Shown here: positions 21,867-32,168 of the stretch, piece after piece
Numbering within the stretch: position 1 is the first letter of the stretch
How the letters are laid out: each line of letters begins with the position of its first letter
Assembly (NCBI RefSeq): GCF_001625195.1
Contig: NC_054391.1
Span: 5,653,157 to 5,717,156 of the forward strand
Direction of reading: 5' to 3'
DNA from: Drechmeria coniospora
Lineage: Eukaryota; Ascomycota; Sordariomycetes; Hypocreales; Ophiocordycipitaceae
DNA length: 64,000 bases
Notes under the pieces: generated by a model
Seen by the model: only the letters and a program-made list of their open reading frames with translations
The model's database searches: none
Told to the model about the DNA's origin: nothing
Position numbers and translations under genes: made by a program

Positions 21867-23594
21867 ATGCTTGTAAGTGCCGCTCACGTCCCGACGCTGC
21901 CCCAGTATGCCGAGTGGCGAGGCGAGAGGGACGCTTGCCCTTGCCCATTCCAATGCATTGTAGAGAGGGACGGACGAGCCGGCATGCTGCCAACTTGGAC
22001 GCTGACAACCCATCGGCCAGATCCAATTTGCTCTCATCGCACTTGCCGTCGGCTTGGCCGGCGCGGTTCCCTCGCTCGTGGTCAAGGGATCCCATTTTGT
22101 CAACCCAGCCACTGGCAAGGTCTTTCAGATTGTCGGCATCGCCTACCAGCCCGGTGGCAGTGCCGGATACGACCCCTCGACCGGCAAGGACCCCCTCAGC
22201 CATGGCGATGCCTGCCTACGCGACGCTGCTCTGATGCAGGCCATGGGCGTCAACACGATCCGCGTGTACAACTTGGACCCGGACATTAACCACGATGAAT
22301 GCGCGAGCATCTTCAACGCTGTGAGCAACAAGTCGACGGCGACCTCGTAGGCCGTCACCTGCGATGATGTTTGCGTTGCTGATGAACGCATGAACCCTAG
22401 GCTGGCATCTACATGATCATTGATGTGAATTCTCCCCTCGTCGGTGAGGCCATCACCTCGTACCAGCCATGGACGAGCTACTACATGGCCTACTTGAATC
22501 ACACGTTTGCCGTCGTCGAGTCTTTCAGCAACTATCCCAACACGCTGCTCTACTTCTCGGGCAATGAGGTGATTGACAAGCCCGAGTCGGCCACGGACGT
22601 TCCGCCGTACCTCCGCGCCATCACCCGAGACCTCAAGAACTACATCAAGAACAACGTCAAGCGCCAGATTCCCGTGGGATACTCGGCCGCCGACGTCCGC
22701 ACCGTGCTCTGGGATACGTGGAATTATATGCAGTGCGCCATCGACGGCGAGGCCACGGACATGAGCCGCGCCGACATCTTTGCCCTCAACTCGTACAGCT
22801 GGTGTGGCCCCGAGGCCACGTTCGAGTCCTCGAGCTACAATGAGCTGACGGACAAGTTCAAGGACTCGTCGGTGCCCGTCTTTTTCAGCGAGTACGGCTG
22901 CAACCGGCCGCAGCCGCGCTTGTGGAACGAGACGGTGGCCATTTATAGCGACAAGATGATGCCTACCTTCTCGGGCGGCGTCGTCTACCAGTGGACCGAG
23001 GAGGAAAACAATTACGGTCTCGTGTCCATCAAGGACGACAAGCTCAGCATCATGGGCGATTACAATCGTCTCAAGGCCAAGTGGGCGACGATTGATTGGG
23101 ACACTGTTCAGTCGCAGTCTCCTTCGAAGAAGAACAACGCGCCGCCCGAATGCGAGGCCAGCCTGATTGTGGAGAAGGAGTTTGACAAGAACTTTACCCT
23201 CCCCGCCGTCCCTGACGATGCCCAAAAGCTCATCGACAAAGGCATCAAGCCCAAGCCGGTGGGCAAGATTGTCGATATATCCGACTACAAGGTCAAGCTG
23301 ACAGTTGTCGACTCGGACGGCAAGGAGGTGTCTGACCTCAAGGTTATCCCCCTCAAGGATGACGATTTCAATTGGGCCGGCAAGAATCTCATCGAGATTA
23401 GCAGCGGCAGCAACAGCACGGCGGCAAACGACACGGCGACGACGAGCGACACCGTGACGGACGCCAGCGGCGCCGACCAGAGTACGAAGATCGAAAATAG
23501 CAAGAGCGGTGACGAAGACTCGGTTGCCATGTCGCTGCGACCGCTGCTCTGGGTGGCGGCGATGCTTCCACTGACGGTCATTCTCATTGTTTAG
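21867..23594 (+). CDS. gel1: GPI-anchored beta-1,3-glucanosyltransferase (GH72, Gel/Gas family)
   Basis: Cell-surface enzyme that cuts and rejoins beta-1,3-glucan chains to elongate wall glucan. Exons 21867-21872, 22021-22320 and 22401-23594 give 499 residues. The first exon is just ATG-CTT; splicing creates the signal peptide MLIQFALIALAVGLAGA. The two catalytic glutamates are Glu158 (SGNEVID) and Glu266 (FFSEYGCN). The C-terminus ends in a hydrophobic GPI-addition tail (MSLRPLLWVAAMLPLTVI) after a Ser/Thr/Asn-rich stretch. There is no Cys-rich CBM43 module, so this belongs to the Gel1-like subgroup. The long pyrimidine-rich leader upstream suggests strong, regulated expression, but this is inference. 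Confidence 0.92.
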
Positions 23595-24116
23595 GTGGGA
23601 GGAAGGGCGTCAAGGAGGTCGACGTCGATTGTTCTGCCCAGAAGATGACACCGAGAAGATACAAAAAGGATGCATGTTTCGGTGTAAATGATTTTGCTAT
23701 CGTGCCGTAGACTTGGCGTACCAATTTGAACCATTGATCTAATCTCCGAGGCCTTTCATCCTCACGCTCGTGTCATGCTCGTGCCGGTGCTGAATCTTGG
23801 ACGCAACAATGGCGAGCTCGGTCCGGCTGGCGAGACGAGGATGTACATGGAGGCGATCTCCGTCAGCGAGAGCAGAGAGCAATGATTGTCGAGCACTCTG
23901 TTCAGTCGAGGCTCATTCTCGAGGAGCAAAAGAGTTGCGCACAAGATGATGGCGATTCTGTTCTATCTATGAAAGGCTGAAAAACAATTGCAAAAGGTTC
24001 TGTTCTAGGAGAGAAAGTTGATTGCAGTCATGGGCAAGGCCAAATGTAGGGGGGGTGCAGGGGCTTGGAGAGGGAACAACTCGGGTTGGCGGCGTTGGGA
24101 GGCCCGTCGACGAAGC
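23595..24116. other. Convergent 3' region after the GH72 gene
   Basis: Should contain the GH72 3' untranslated region and that of the tentative Cys-rich gene. No gene is seen. Confidence 0.4.
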
Positions 24117-24580
24117 CTACTTGGACTTGGAGCCAGACGACTTGCCCTTGCTACTCCCACACTTCCTCGTGCCACACCTCCTCTTCCTTGGAGATTCCTT
24201 GTCCTTGCCAGCGACGGGTTTACCGTGTTCGGAAGACGTCTTGCCCTCGCCAGCAACCGTCTCCTGCGTCTTGGCCTCTTTGGCAACGCCCTTCTCATCC
24301 GGGGGGACCCGGCTGCCGCGGCGGCTCGCCGCAGACTTCTCGGCCTGCCGTTGAAGCCTGGCATAGTTCCTGCGGACTGCCGAGCTCTTCACGTCAGCGA
24401 GGGCCCTCTCGTGGGTGGGGAGTGGCGTGGGGGGTCCCAGCCGAAGGGGCACTCGCGTGATCGGACGCAGCATTGGCTGGTGTCGCAGGGGACACAGTTG
24501 TCATGGTTTCCAAAGTCTGGGCATTTGCAGCAGCTCGGGCAGCAGCCGGCGAAGCCGCCATAGTCGTCGTCGTCAGCCAT
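24117..24580 (-). CDS. Tentative small Cys-rich protein with basic Lys/Ser tail
   Basis: I do not recognise this protein. From the ATG at 24580 the frame encodes an acidic start (MADDDDYGGF) followed by a dense cysteine block with CC and CxxC pairs (11 Cys in about 35 residues). A candidate intron 24452-24370 (donor GTGCCC, GCTGAC branch-like site, GCAG acceptor) joins it in phase to a hydrophilic tail ending KGKSSGSKSK, for 126 residues in all. Unspliced, the same start gives 63 residues, ending at 24389. No signal peptide is present, so it would be intracellular. The cysteine spacing suggests metal binding. The donor site is weak, so the gene model is uncertain. Confidence 0.4.
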
Positions 24581-25794
24581 GGTAAGGGCAATTTCAGTCA
24601 CTGTAGAGGTGGAGAAGCTTCTCGTCGTGGATTATGCTGTAGGGGCGTGCTTGAAGGAGAGGCACTTTAGGTGACAATGTTATTGTTCAAGTAGGAAGTG
24701 AGGTTTCCTGATGGGCGGCCGGGGACGAACAGCGATATAAGTAGGGTTCCTCGATGGCGCATTCCCTTTCAGGAGTCGGCAGCAGTGAACGAGCGGAAGC
24801 TGGGATCCAGCCTCGTGCCCAACGACATCTCAGGTCCGTGGGAAGGCGGCAATGGCAACGGGGAAAAGGGGTGGAAGGCAGCGGGTAACACAGCAGCGAT
24901 GAGACATGTGAGGCAGTCGGTCGTCCTCAACCCATGCAGAGCCCCAGCGACGATAAAGGCCGACGGCGAGACGGCAAGGCATCTTGGGCAAGTCCAAGCT
25001 TCCGACTCGGCGCTCAGGCGAAATTCGATGGAGAGAGAGCAGAGGACCAGGTGGACCATGGTCTCCTCCCCCCCTTCCCCTTCACCCTTCACGGGTGGAT
25101 GTAGACGGGCAGGTATTATCCATCTCGACGGGGAGGGCAAGAGAGAGTAGAGCGGGATCAGCTGGGCGAATGAAAAAGGCCTCAACCGGACCAGGACACA
25201 TGCTGCCGGGGCGGTCTGGCTTCCGGGAGGGGCGAAGGAGGCGGAGGACGGCGAGCTCGACGCGGCGTCTTCCCCCAACAACGATGGCCAACAGAGGTGA
25301 CGACATCGTTCTTGTCCCGTCCTTGGCTGTTCCACCTGCTTGTACTGGTACATCTGTCGAGGCTCGGCCCACCCTTGCACTGACCAGGCTCGGCAGGGCC
25401 AGCGATCAGGCAGCAGGACGGGATGGGGCCACCGCCTTGCCACGCTTCAAGCGAGGAAAGCAGGAGGTCAGGCGAGGTCAGACGAGGTCAGGCGAGGTTG
25501 GTCGACGGGCAACAGGCGAGGCGGCGGCGGAGAGGGGCAAGAAGGCTCGAAAGGAAATGAACACCAGCCAGCCATCTGACGGCGGCGGCAGCGACGAGCG
25601 GCCCATACATGATCCATGACCATGACCTGGTCCTCCGTCTTCCGGTCCTGCGTCCTTGTGGTCACTACTCTTTCCCCTTGTCCGAGAAGAGGCCTGCAGC
25701 AAGCGGGCTGGAGGAGGAGCGATCTTCGGACGCTCTGGCTGAGGATGCGAGCAATGGATGATGGCGACGATGATGATGACGATGACGACGATAA

Positions 25795-25825
<31 letters not shown>

Positions 25826-26892
25826 TGGATGGTGGACGATGGGCGATGGACCATGGAGCATGGACAAAGAGGCAAGTGCCGGTGCGAGGAGAGGAGGCGA
25901 GCGCGGACCGCGGCCCACCGAAAAGGTCCACTGAAAGGCAATCGGTCAGATTCAACTTCAACGTATTCAGGAGGAAGGCACAAGCGTTGGTGACACGGTG
26001 ACGTGACTGGCCGTTTGTGGGATGCGAACTGACTGGGTGTCTACCGGCTGCTTGTGCTATGCTTTCATTCCTTTTTCAAGCGGCGAGGTGCGTCATTATC
26101 CAACGCAAGCGGGACGAGGGCGTCGTGGCGAATATCCTACCTGCTGCCGCCCTGCTATTCGGAGATACGAAGGCATGCACGGAGCGAGTAGGGAGCAGGA
26201 GTGGGCGGTACAGGGAGATGTGCGTAGACGATGATGTGAAGGAGCAGAACCTGCCCGGAGAGGGTTCGGCCGGCACCACAATCAGGCAGACTGACAGTTC
26301 GCCACGCCGCAAACGCCTACCTCGCCGGGCGCGCACAGAAAAACTGATCGGCTGACGGATGTGCGATGGACCGTCGACGGCATCATCATCAGCCCATGCA
26401 AGGCAGCCGGTCCAGGGGAGACGCGAGGCCACCCCCCTGCCGAAGCTGAAGGTCGAGCGGCGGCGGCAGCATCGGGGCGGCATCGGGGCAGCATCGGGGC
26501 AGCATCGGTGTAAAGTGTCACGGCGCAGGGACGGCAGACACGCACGAGACTATGCGGGGTTGGCGGCCCCTTGGGAGGCATCGTCATCATCATCATCTAC
26601 TCGATTTCTCGTCTGCATCTTGGGCCACTCATCCGACAAGGCATCCCCCTGTCGTGCGTGGCACCGCAGCCATTCCTCCCGTTGTGCCCTCGTCGCAGCG
26701 ACAAAGACGTCGAATGAAAATGAACATGGACACTCTACCATCGGCCAAGGCGCAAAAAAAAAATACAGCATGGTGGTGCCACCGTGTCTTCGTTCGTTCG
26801 TTCGTCCCCCTCCCCTTTCGCTCCCCGCTCACCCCCTCACTCATCCCTTCGCGTCGGGCGGCGGCGTGGGCTTCGCGGCGCGACGGCGTCCT
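24581..26892. other. Intergenic region with GAT-rich microsatellite
   Basis: 2.3 kb without a recognised gene, upstream of the Cys-rich candidate and downstream of ACL2. Purine-rich and repetitive in places (GGTCAGGCGAG-type repeats near 25467-25500). Several medium-length frames exist on both strands, but their composition follows the simple repeats and no family is recognised. Confidence 0.45.
25755..25835. repeat. GAT/GAC trinucleotide and GGAT microsatellite
   Basis: Tandem GAT units interspersed with GAC, ending in GGAT repeats. It reads as poly-Asp, poly-Met or poly-Ile in different frames, which explains the apparent open frames here. Confidence 0.9.
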
Positions 26893-28490
26893 CTAGGCCC
26901 GGAACTCCTCGGCCTTGCTCTCCTCCCACTTGCCGGGGACGAGAGCGAGGGGCACGATGCCGGAGACGTGCATCTCGGGGCCGAAGATCTTGGCGTTGAG
27001 GCCCAGCTCCTGCGTGGCGGCCTTCATGTTCTTCAGGCCCTCCTGGAAGTTGGGGCCGGCGCGGCGGACCCAGATCTGGACGTTGTGCTCGATGAGCTGG
27101 GTGGCGTAGTCGCGGAGGGCGCGGATGACGCCCTTGAAGGTGCTCGCGACGTTGGTGAAGTTGGCGATGCCGCCGCCGATGAAGAGGACCTTGCCCTGCT
27201 TGTTCATGGGGGCGCGGAGCATGAGGTCGAGGACGGTGCGGGCGTAGTGGTACGTCTGCGACTCGGTGGGCGCGCCCGAGTACTCGCCGTAGTTGGCCAG
27301 GTCGTCGGCGAAGCCGGCCGAGGCGATGGCGTCGGCGTAGACGACCGAGGCGCCGCCGCCGGCGACGAGGGTCCAGATGCGGCCGTTGGGGTTGAGCACC
27401 GTCAGCTTCAGCGAGGCGCCCGTCTTGGCGTCGAGGTCGGCGATGTAGGCCTCCTCCTTGGTCAGCTCGCGGCCGAAGGGGGCCGGGAACTCCATGGGCG
27501 GGCCGGCGTCGATGTTGACCTTTTCGCCGTTGGCCGCCGCCACGTTGGTGAGGCCGAGGGCGGCCGGGGACCGGGCCACGGCCCACTTGACGCCGCACTC
27601 GAAGTCGGCCGTCTGGTCCAGCTTGGCGGCCAGGTCGAGGAAGTGGACGTCGGCCGACGTCTTGTCGGCGTTGGGGATCACCACGAGAGGGTTGATCTCG
27701 AGGTAGGTGAACTGGCAGTCGACGTAGACGGCGTAGAGGCGGGTGATGAAGTCGACGAGCACGTTGTGGACGCCCTCGGGCACCTTCTTCAGCAGCGTCG
27801 CCGCGATCTCCTTGTTGGACGGATACTCGGAGAGGTCGACGGGGATCAGAAGCTTCTCCGCCTTGGCGTCGACGTCACCCACGTCGACGCCGCCCTCGTG
27901 GGTGAAGAGGATCCAGTCGCCCTATCGTCGCACGCCCGTCAGCGTCGTCGTCGAGGCACACGACACGACACGACCGGTCAAGGCCGAGAGAATCGGCCTC
28001 GCTCGCTCGCAAGGGAAGGGAAGGGAAGGGAAGGGAAGGGAAAACGTACATCGCGGACGGAGTTGATGTTGATGTAGTACTCGGTGCCCTCGGGATGAGG
28101 GACAAAGGGCTCGACGAGAAACTGTCTCAGGACGCCCGTCGTGTGCTCGACCTTTTGCTCCTTGCCGGCACGCTCGGCGATCCACGCCTTGGCCTCGGGC
28201 CAGGCCTTGTTCAAGGCCAGGAGACCGCTCTTGCCTCGTCGCTTGATGAGCTGATCGGGCTTCGCGACGAACTTGGCGCCCGGCTGCAGGAGCCAAGGGT
28301 AGGTGACCTCGGCCTGGTTCAGGATGTCGCCGACGTTGGCGTCCTCGGGGAAGTGCAGCGAGGCCAGCCGCGGCGGAGCGTTGTGCTTGGTTGGCTTGGG
28401 GAGAGGGCTCGGCTTGATGACGGGAGCGCGGGTGAGGTGGTAGTTGAGGATGGCCTTGCCGTCAGCCTCGAGAATTGCCTTGGCGGACAT
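26893..28490 (-). CDS. ACL2: ATP-citrate lyase subunit 2 (ATP-grasp/citrate-binding subunit)
   Basis: Together with ACL1 makes cytosolic acetyl-CoA and oxaloacetate from citrate, CoA and ATP, the main route to acetyl-CoA for lipids, sterols and histone acetylation in filamentous ascomycetes. Minus-strand exons 28490-28050 and 27921-26893 give 489 residues, the usual size. The N-terminal ATP-grasp region includes [10 protein letters not shown] and [12 protein letters not shown]. The C-terminal half carries [13 protein letters not shown] and the citrate-binding [18 protein letters not shown]. The 128-base intron (donor GTACGT, acceptor GATAG) contains a (CCCTT)6 tract on the coding strand. ACL1 lies 3.7 kb away, divergently transcribed. 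Identification is secure. Confidence 0.95.
28011..28040. repeat. (AAGGG)6 repeat inside the ACL2 intron
   Basis: Six perfect AAGGG units on the top strand, followed by AAAA. The G-rich strand meets the simple pattern for G-quadruplex formation. On the coding (minus) strand it reads as a CCCTT pyrimidine tract in the intron, near the donor side. Confidence 0.9.
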
Positions 28491-31400
28491 GATGAGTTGG
28501 GGCCTCGACGGTGGGGGGATGTGGCTAGTCGGCGTGCGTCTCGCTTGGCTGTACGCTGCGCTCTCCGTCTCGTTCTTCGAAACACGTCAGCAAACGCTCG
28601 CGCGGGCAACGGGCGCGCACGACACGACGGCACCTCGACGACGGCCTCGTCCGACTGGCGGCGAAAGGGTGAGCAAGCTCCCCCTCGGCTTCGGCCCGTC
28701 ATCCATCCTCCAGCGGTGCCGCCGTCGACGGCGACGGACGGTGTGCAAAGAAAGGGACCGTCACCTACCGGTGCAGAGCAAGCGGGCTCGAGGGAGGAGG
28801 GAATGGACTTGCGGTGGTGGTTGCGGACGGCAAGGCTCGATGCTGTGCGGGAGGCGTCGAGGTAGGTGAAGGTCAAGAGGGCGAATTGGTACGGTGAGGA
28901 AGAGTAGCCGGATCGGAATGGTCGAGGGAGTCCAAGTCCCACGACGATGTAGCACGGCACCACGGCGGCTGGTGCAGTACGTACTGCAAGTACAGCCTCC
29001 TAAAATTTTGGCCTTCACAACATCGGCAGCGCTCGGCCAGCAAGGATCCAGCTGGCAGGCAGTCCACCAACAGCGCTGCCGTACCGGTACCTGGCACTTC
29101 AGCACCACCTGGAGGTACACTAATATCCCATCGACATGCCAATGTGCTAGTCCGGACGGTAGATGGACATGCGAGTGGGGGCAAAATGATGAGGTGCATC
29201 TGTACCTGTACATCAGTTACCCTCGTCCCGCCGTCGTCACTCTGGTTGTCAGTGCAACTCCTCCCTGAACGGCCGCAGCCATCACTTGTCAGCGGGTCGC
29301 CGCCGTGCGAGGGAGCGCTGGCTCTTGCTCGGCGGCAGGGGGTTCAGGGGTCCTGACTAGCTTGCGGCGCGAAGTGCATTGGTTGGGGTGGATGTCGCCA
29401 GCATGGCTCGGAGGACAAATAGCAGAAAAGCGATGAGACGACAATGCTGGCGCGAGGCCCCGTACCGGCACCTCAGGGAACGCAGGCGCCCCAGCGGTTG
29501 AGATGTGCCCAAGTGGAGCCGATCTGAATGGTCAGGTATCTTGTGCGCTCCGTTGTCGGCGCCTTTCTGCAGGACCTGCTGAACATGCGACGCAGTAATT
29601 ACTTCACGACTACTCCGTACAGTACGCCCAGTTACTTGCTTGTACGTACGGAGACTTGCAGCTGTATGAGGACCGCCGCAGCCGGTACGGAGCACGTACT
29701 TGGGTGCACATGAACAATGCGCAGCGAATGTTGTGGCAGCCAGGGGGCCACTGAGATGAGCCTATTCCGCATGCCAGCGAGACGTTGCTTTATGGTGGAA
29801 TTTAAGTACTTGCATGTACGGAGTACAGTACAGTATATCGTGCTGAACGGTTAATTAGTCCTCCATATCCTTTTTGGCTGTGCAAGTACATGTACAGTAC
29901 ATGCATTCATACGAGCACAAGCACGGGTGCGAAGACGGAGGCGGGGAAATGAATCTTCTCATTGGAGTACTCCGTATTACCGTTCTATCCCATTTACCCT
30001 ACTCACGATGGCTGGGTGTTGATGGCCCTTACTTGTACAGTACTCGTACGCCGTAATTACTGTACAGTACTCGTACGCCGTATTTACTGTACATGTACGC
30101 CGTACCGAGATGAAGCTCACTTAAGGGCAAGTACAGGACATGGACAGCACTCGAAGGTGTGCAGCACTGTTGTCGGACGTACCTAGTATGTAGTACTTTA
30201 GTACAAGTATAGTTGTAGTGCAGTGGTTATACAGAGTACTAGGTACTCATGCAGCAGACACGCAGGAAGTACTTACGGAGTAAGTACGGAGTTCTCTGCA
30301 TAGAATACGGAGTAAGTACTCCGTACTGTACGGAGTGCATACTGTAGAATACTCGGTACGGGAGGGGCACATGACGCACTTGAGAGTATGAATTCAATCC
30401 ATTATATGTACGGAGTACATGTACAGTACACCAACCAACATTGTACATGGACGGCCTCCTAGGAAGTAGGCAGATGGGCAACTTGCTTCGGTTTCCGGGC
30501 CGTGCAATACACAGGTGGAAGAGGGCCATTCGTTCGTCCGACACGCTGTCCCCAGCCGAGCGAGTGTCTCCGTGGCCGGAGAGTGGCCTTGAACTCGTCG
30601 CATCGGACAAATTTGCCCTCGGTTCGGATTTTTTGTTTACTTGCTGTACTTCGGCTGGTTATGCCTACTAGGTACCTACCTACGGAGTACAGAGCCTATT
30701 TAGTACTGTAGGTAACAAGTACGTACGGAACAGTAGAGGTGCACTTTGCTGCGACTGGTACAAGTACTGTATGTACATGTACTTGACAAACAGGATGGTG
30801 GTCAACCCCTCCCCCCCCCCTGTTCGTCTCGTCATGGTGGTAACGGTAACCTGGAGTGTTCAGTTGAGTCGGGTGGGCACGCAAGTGAGGCTCAGCCCAT
30901 GCACGACGGCGGATTGGCTGCGCCGGCAGGTGCCGGTACCGCTGGCGTCGCGGTAGCGGCATTTGCTGTAGGGATGTCTCCCATTGTTTCACGGCCACCA
31001 TTCAACAGAACGACGAAAAGCTCAATCGGATGGCCGTGGAAATCCCCAAAGAAAAAAAAGTCTTCCCCAACTTGTTTGGCTGCCGACGGGTGTCTCTGCC
31101 CGTGCCCGCCGCTTCCCCCGCTGTCAGCGGCTGCCGGTTCACTGAGGTTCAGCGGACTCCGACGCGCACGACGCTGTAGCCTCCTGCTGTGCACCGTTTG
31201 CACGGCTGATCCTATTGCATTGCCTGTGCTTCCGTATACTTGCATAGTGTTTCCGCGTAACAATCCGAATCCTCAATGATCCATGATCCATCGCAACGTA
31301 CAAGGATTACACCGCTTCCACTGTCTGCGTGCTCTCTCAGTGCTCGTTGCCGCCCCCTCCCGTTCTCTCGAAATTCTCAACTTGGTGGGCTGGTCGGTCC

Positions 31401-32168
31401 TGTTGTGATCGTTGGCCGTGTGTTCGCATGACGAGATGTAACGGTACATGCACTCGTTCATGTGCATGCTCTCGTACCTCTACCCACCCGTACCTGTAGG
31501 CCGCTACATGAGCACGCTGTATCTGTGTATCCGTACTGTAGTGCCAGTGCTCCGTACACCTATGGCACTGCCGTACGTGGAACACTGCACTGTACATCCG
31601 GTACTGTACTTACAGTAGGGGAAAGTACTGGTACGCCCTGCAGCGCTGGGTCGGCGCATCATCTGGCATCCCGTCAACCCTGCTCCACCTGGTGGCAGCG
31701 GCGTCGGTGCATCGACTCGCCAACGGCGACCCACTACAATTTTGCTGGCCCGCCAGGCCCGCCCAGCTTTCCGACAGCGGTCACCGTCCAGCGACCGGTT
31801 GGCGACTCGAGCCCCCTGGCGCAGCCACCACGTTGCCTTCCCAGCGACCTCGCGCCCAACTACCGCCAATCGAACGCCCTGCCGTCGTCCGTTCGTCTTC
31901 TCAAACTCTCACCTCCCTCCCCTGCCCTCCGCATCGTCCTCGTCCCTCGCCCTCTTCCCTCGTCCTCCCTACACACACTGCACTCTTCCTTCCCGCCTCC
32001 TCCCGCAGTGGCAGCATCTCCTTGCTATCCGCAGCGGCCGACCCGAAAAGACAATCGCAGGCCTCGATCGTTGAGCTACCCAACAAGCTCTCGCTCGCAC
32101 GCACGCAACCCTTTCCTTCTTCCGTCACGTCCGCGTCCGAGACGAGCAACAGGTCACGTCTCGCAGCC
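28491..32168. promoter_or_regulatory. Shared divergent upstream region of ACL2 and ACL1
   Basis: 3.7 kb separates the two start codons. The first 400 bases beside ACL2 are GC-rich. The middle (about 29580-30780) is the densest TAC island of the window, and a further TAC patch lies at 31540-31640. The last 330 bases before ACL1 (about 31840-32165) are strongly C/T-rich (CCTCCCTCCCC, CGTCCTCGTCC), typical of a strongly used fungal 5' leader. No gene is recognised. Which parts drive which gene cannot be told from sequence. Confidence 0.5.
29580..30780. repeat. TAC-word island (TACGGAGTA/TACTCCGTA family)
   Basis: Dense, irregular array of short words: GTACGGAGTA, TACTCCGTA, GTACATGTAC, CAGTACAGTA, AAGTACTT. 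Many are palindromic or arranged as inverted pairs, for example 9-base arms at 30306-30314 and 30317-30325 spaced by two bases. There is no regular period, so this is not a simple tandem satellite. Similar islands lie at about 455-640, 5915-6360, 10665-10935, 38520-38960, 41580-42460, 47430-48180, 48940-49110 and 53090-53490. Confidence 0.85.

Noticed and set aside
24769..25443. 224-codon minus-strand frame
   Set aside because: Trp/Arg/Pro-rich chance composition, no domain, overlapping frames on the other strand.
25478..25993. Open frames with poly-Ile, poly-Ser or poly-Asp
   Set aside because: They are translations of the GAT/GAC microsatellite.
26359..28077. 572-codon plus-strand frame opposite ACL2
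   Set aside because: Antisense of a certain gene; Val/Gly/Glu-rich composition comes from codon bias of ACL2.
29580..30780. CRISPR-like or centromeric satellite array
   Set aside because: TAC words have no constant spacer or period, and the organism is a fungus.
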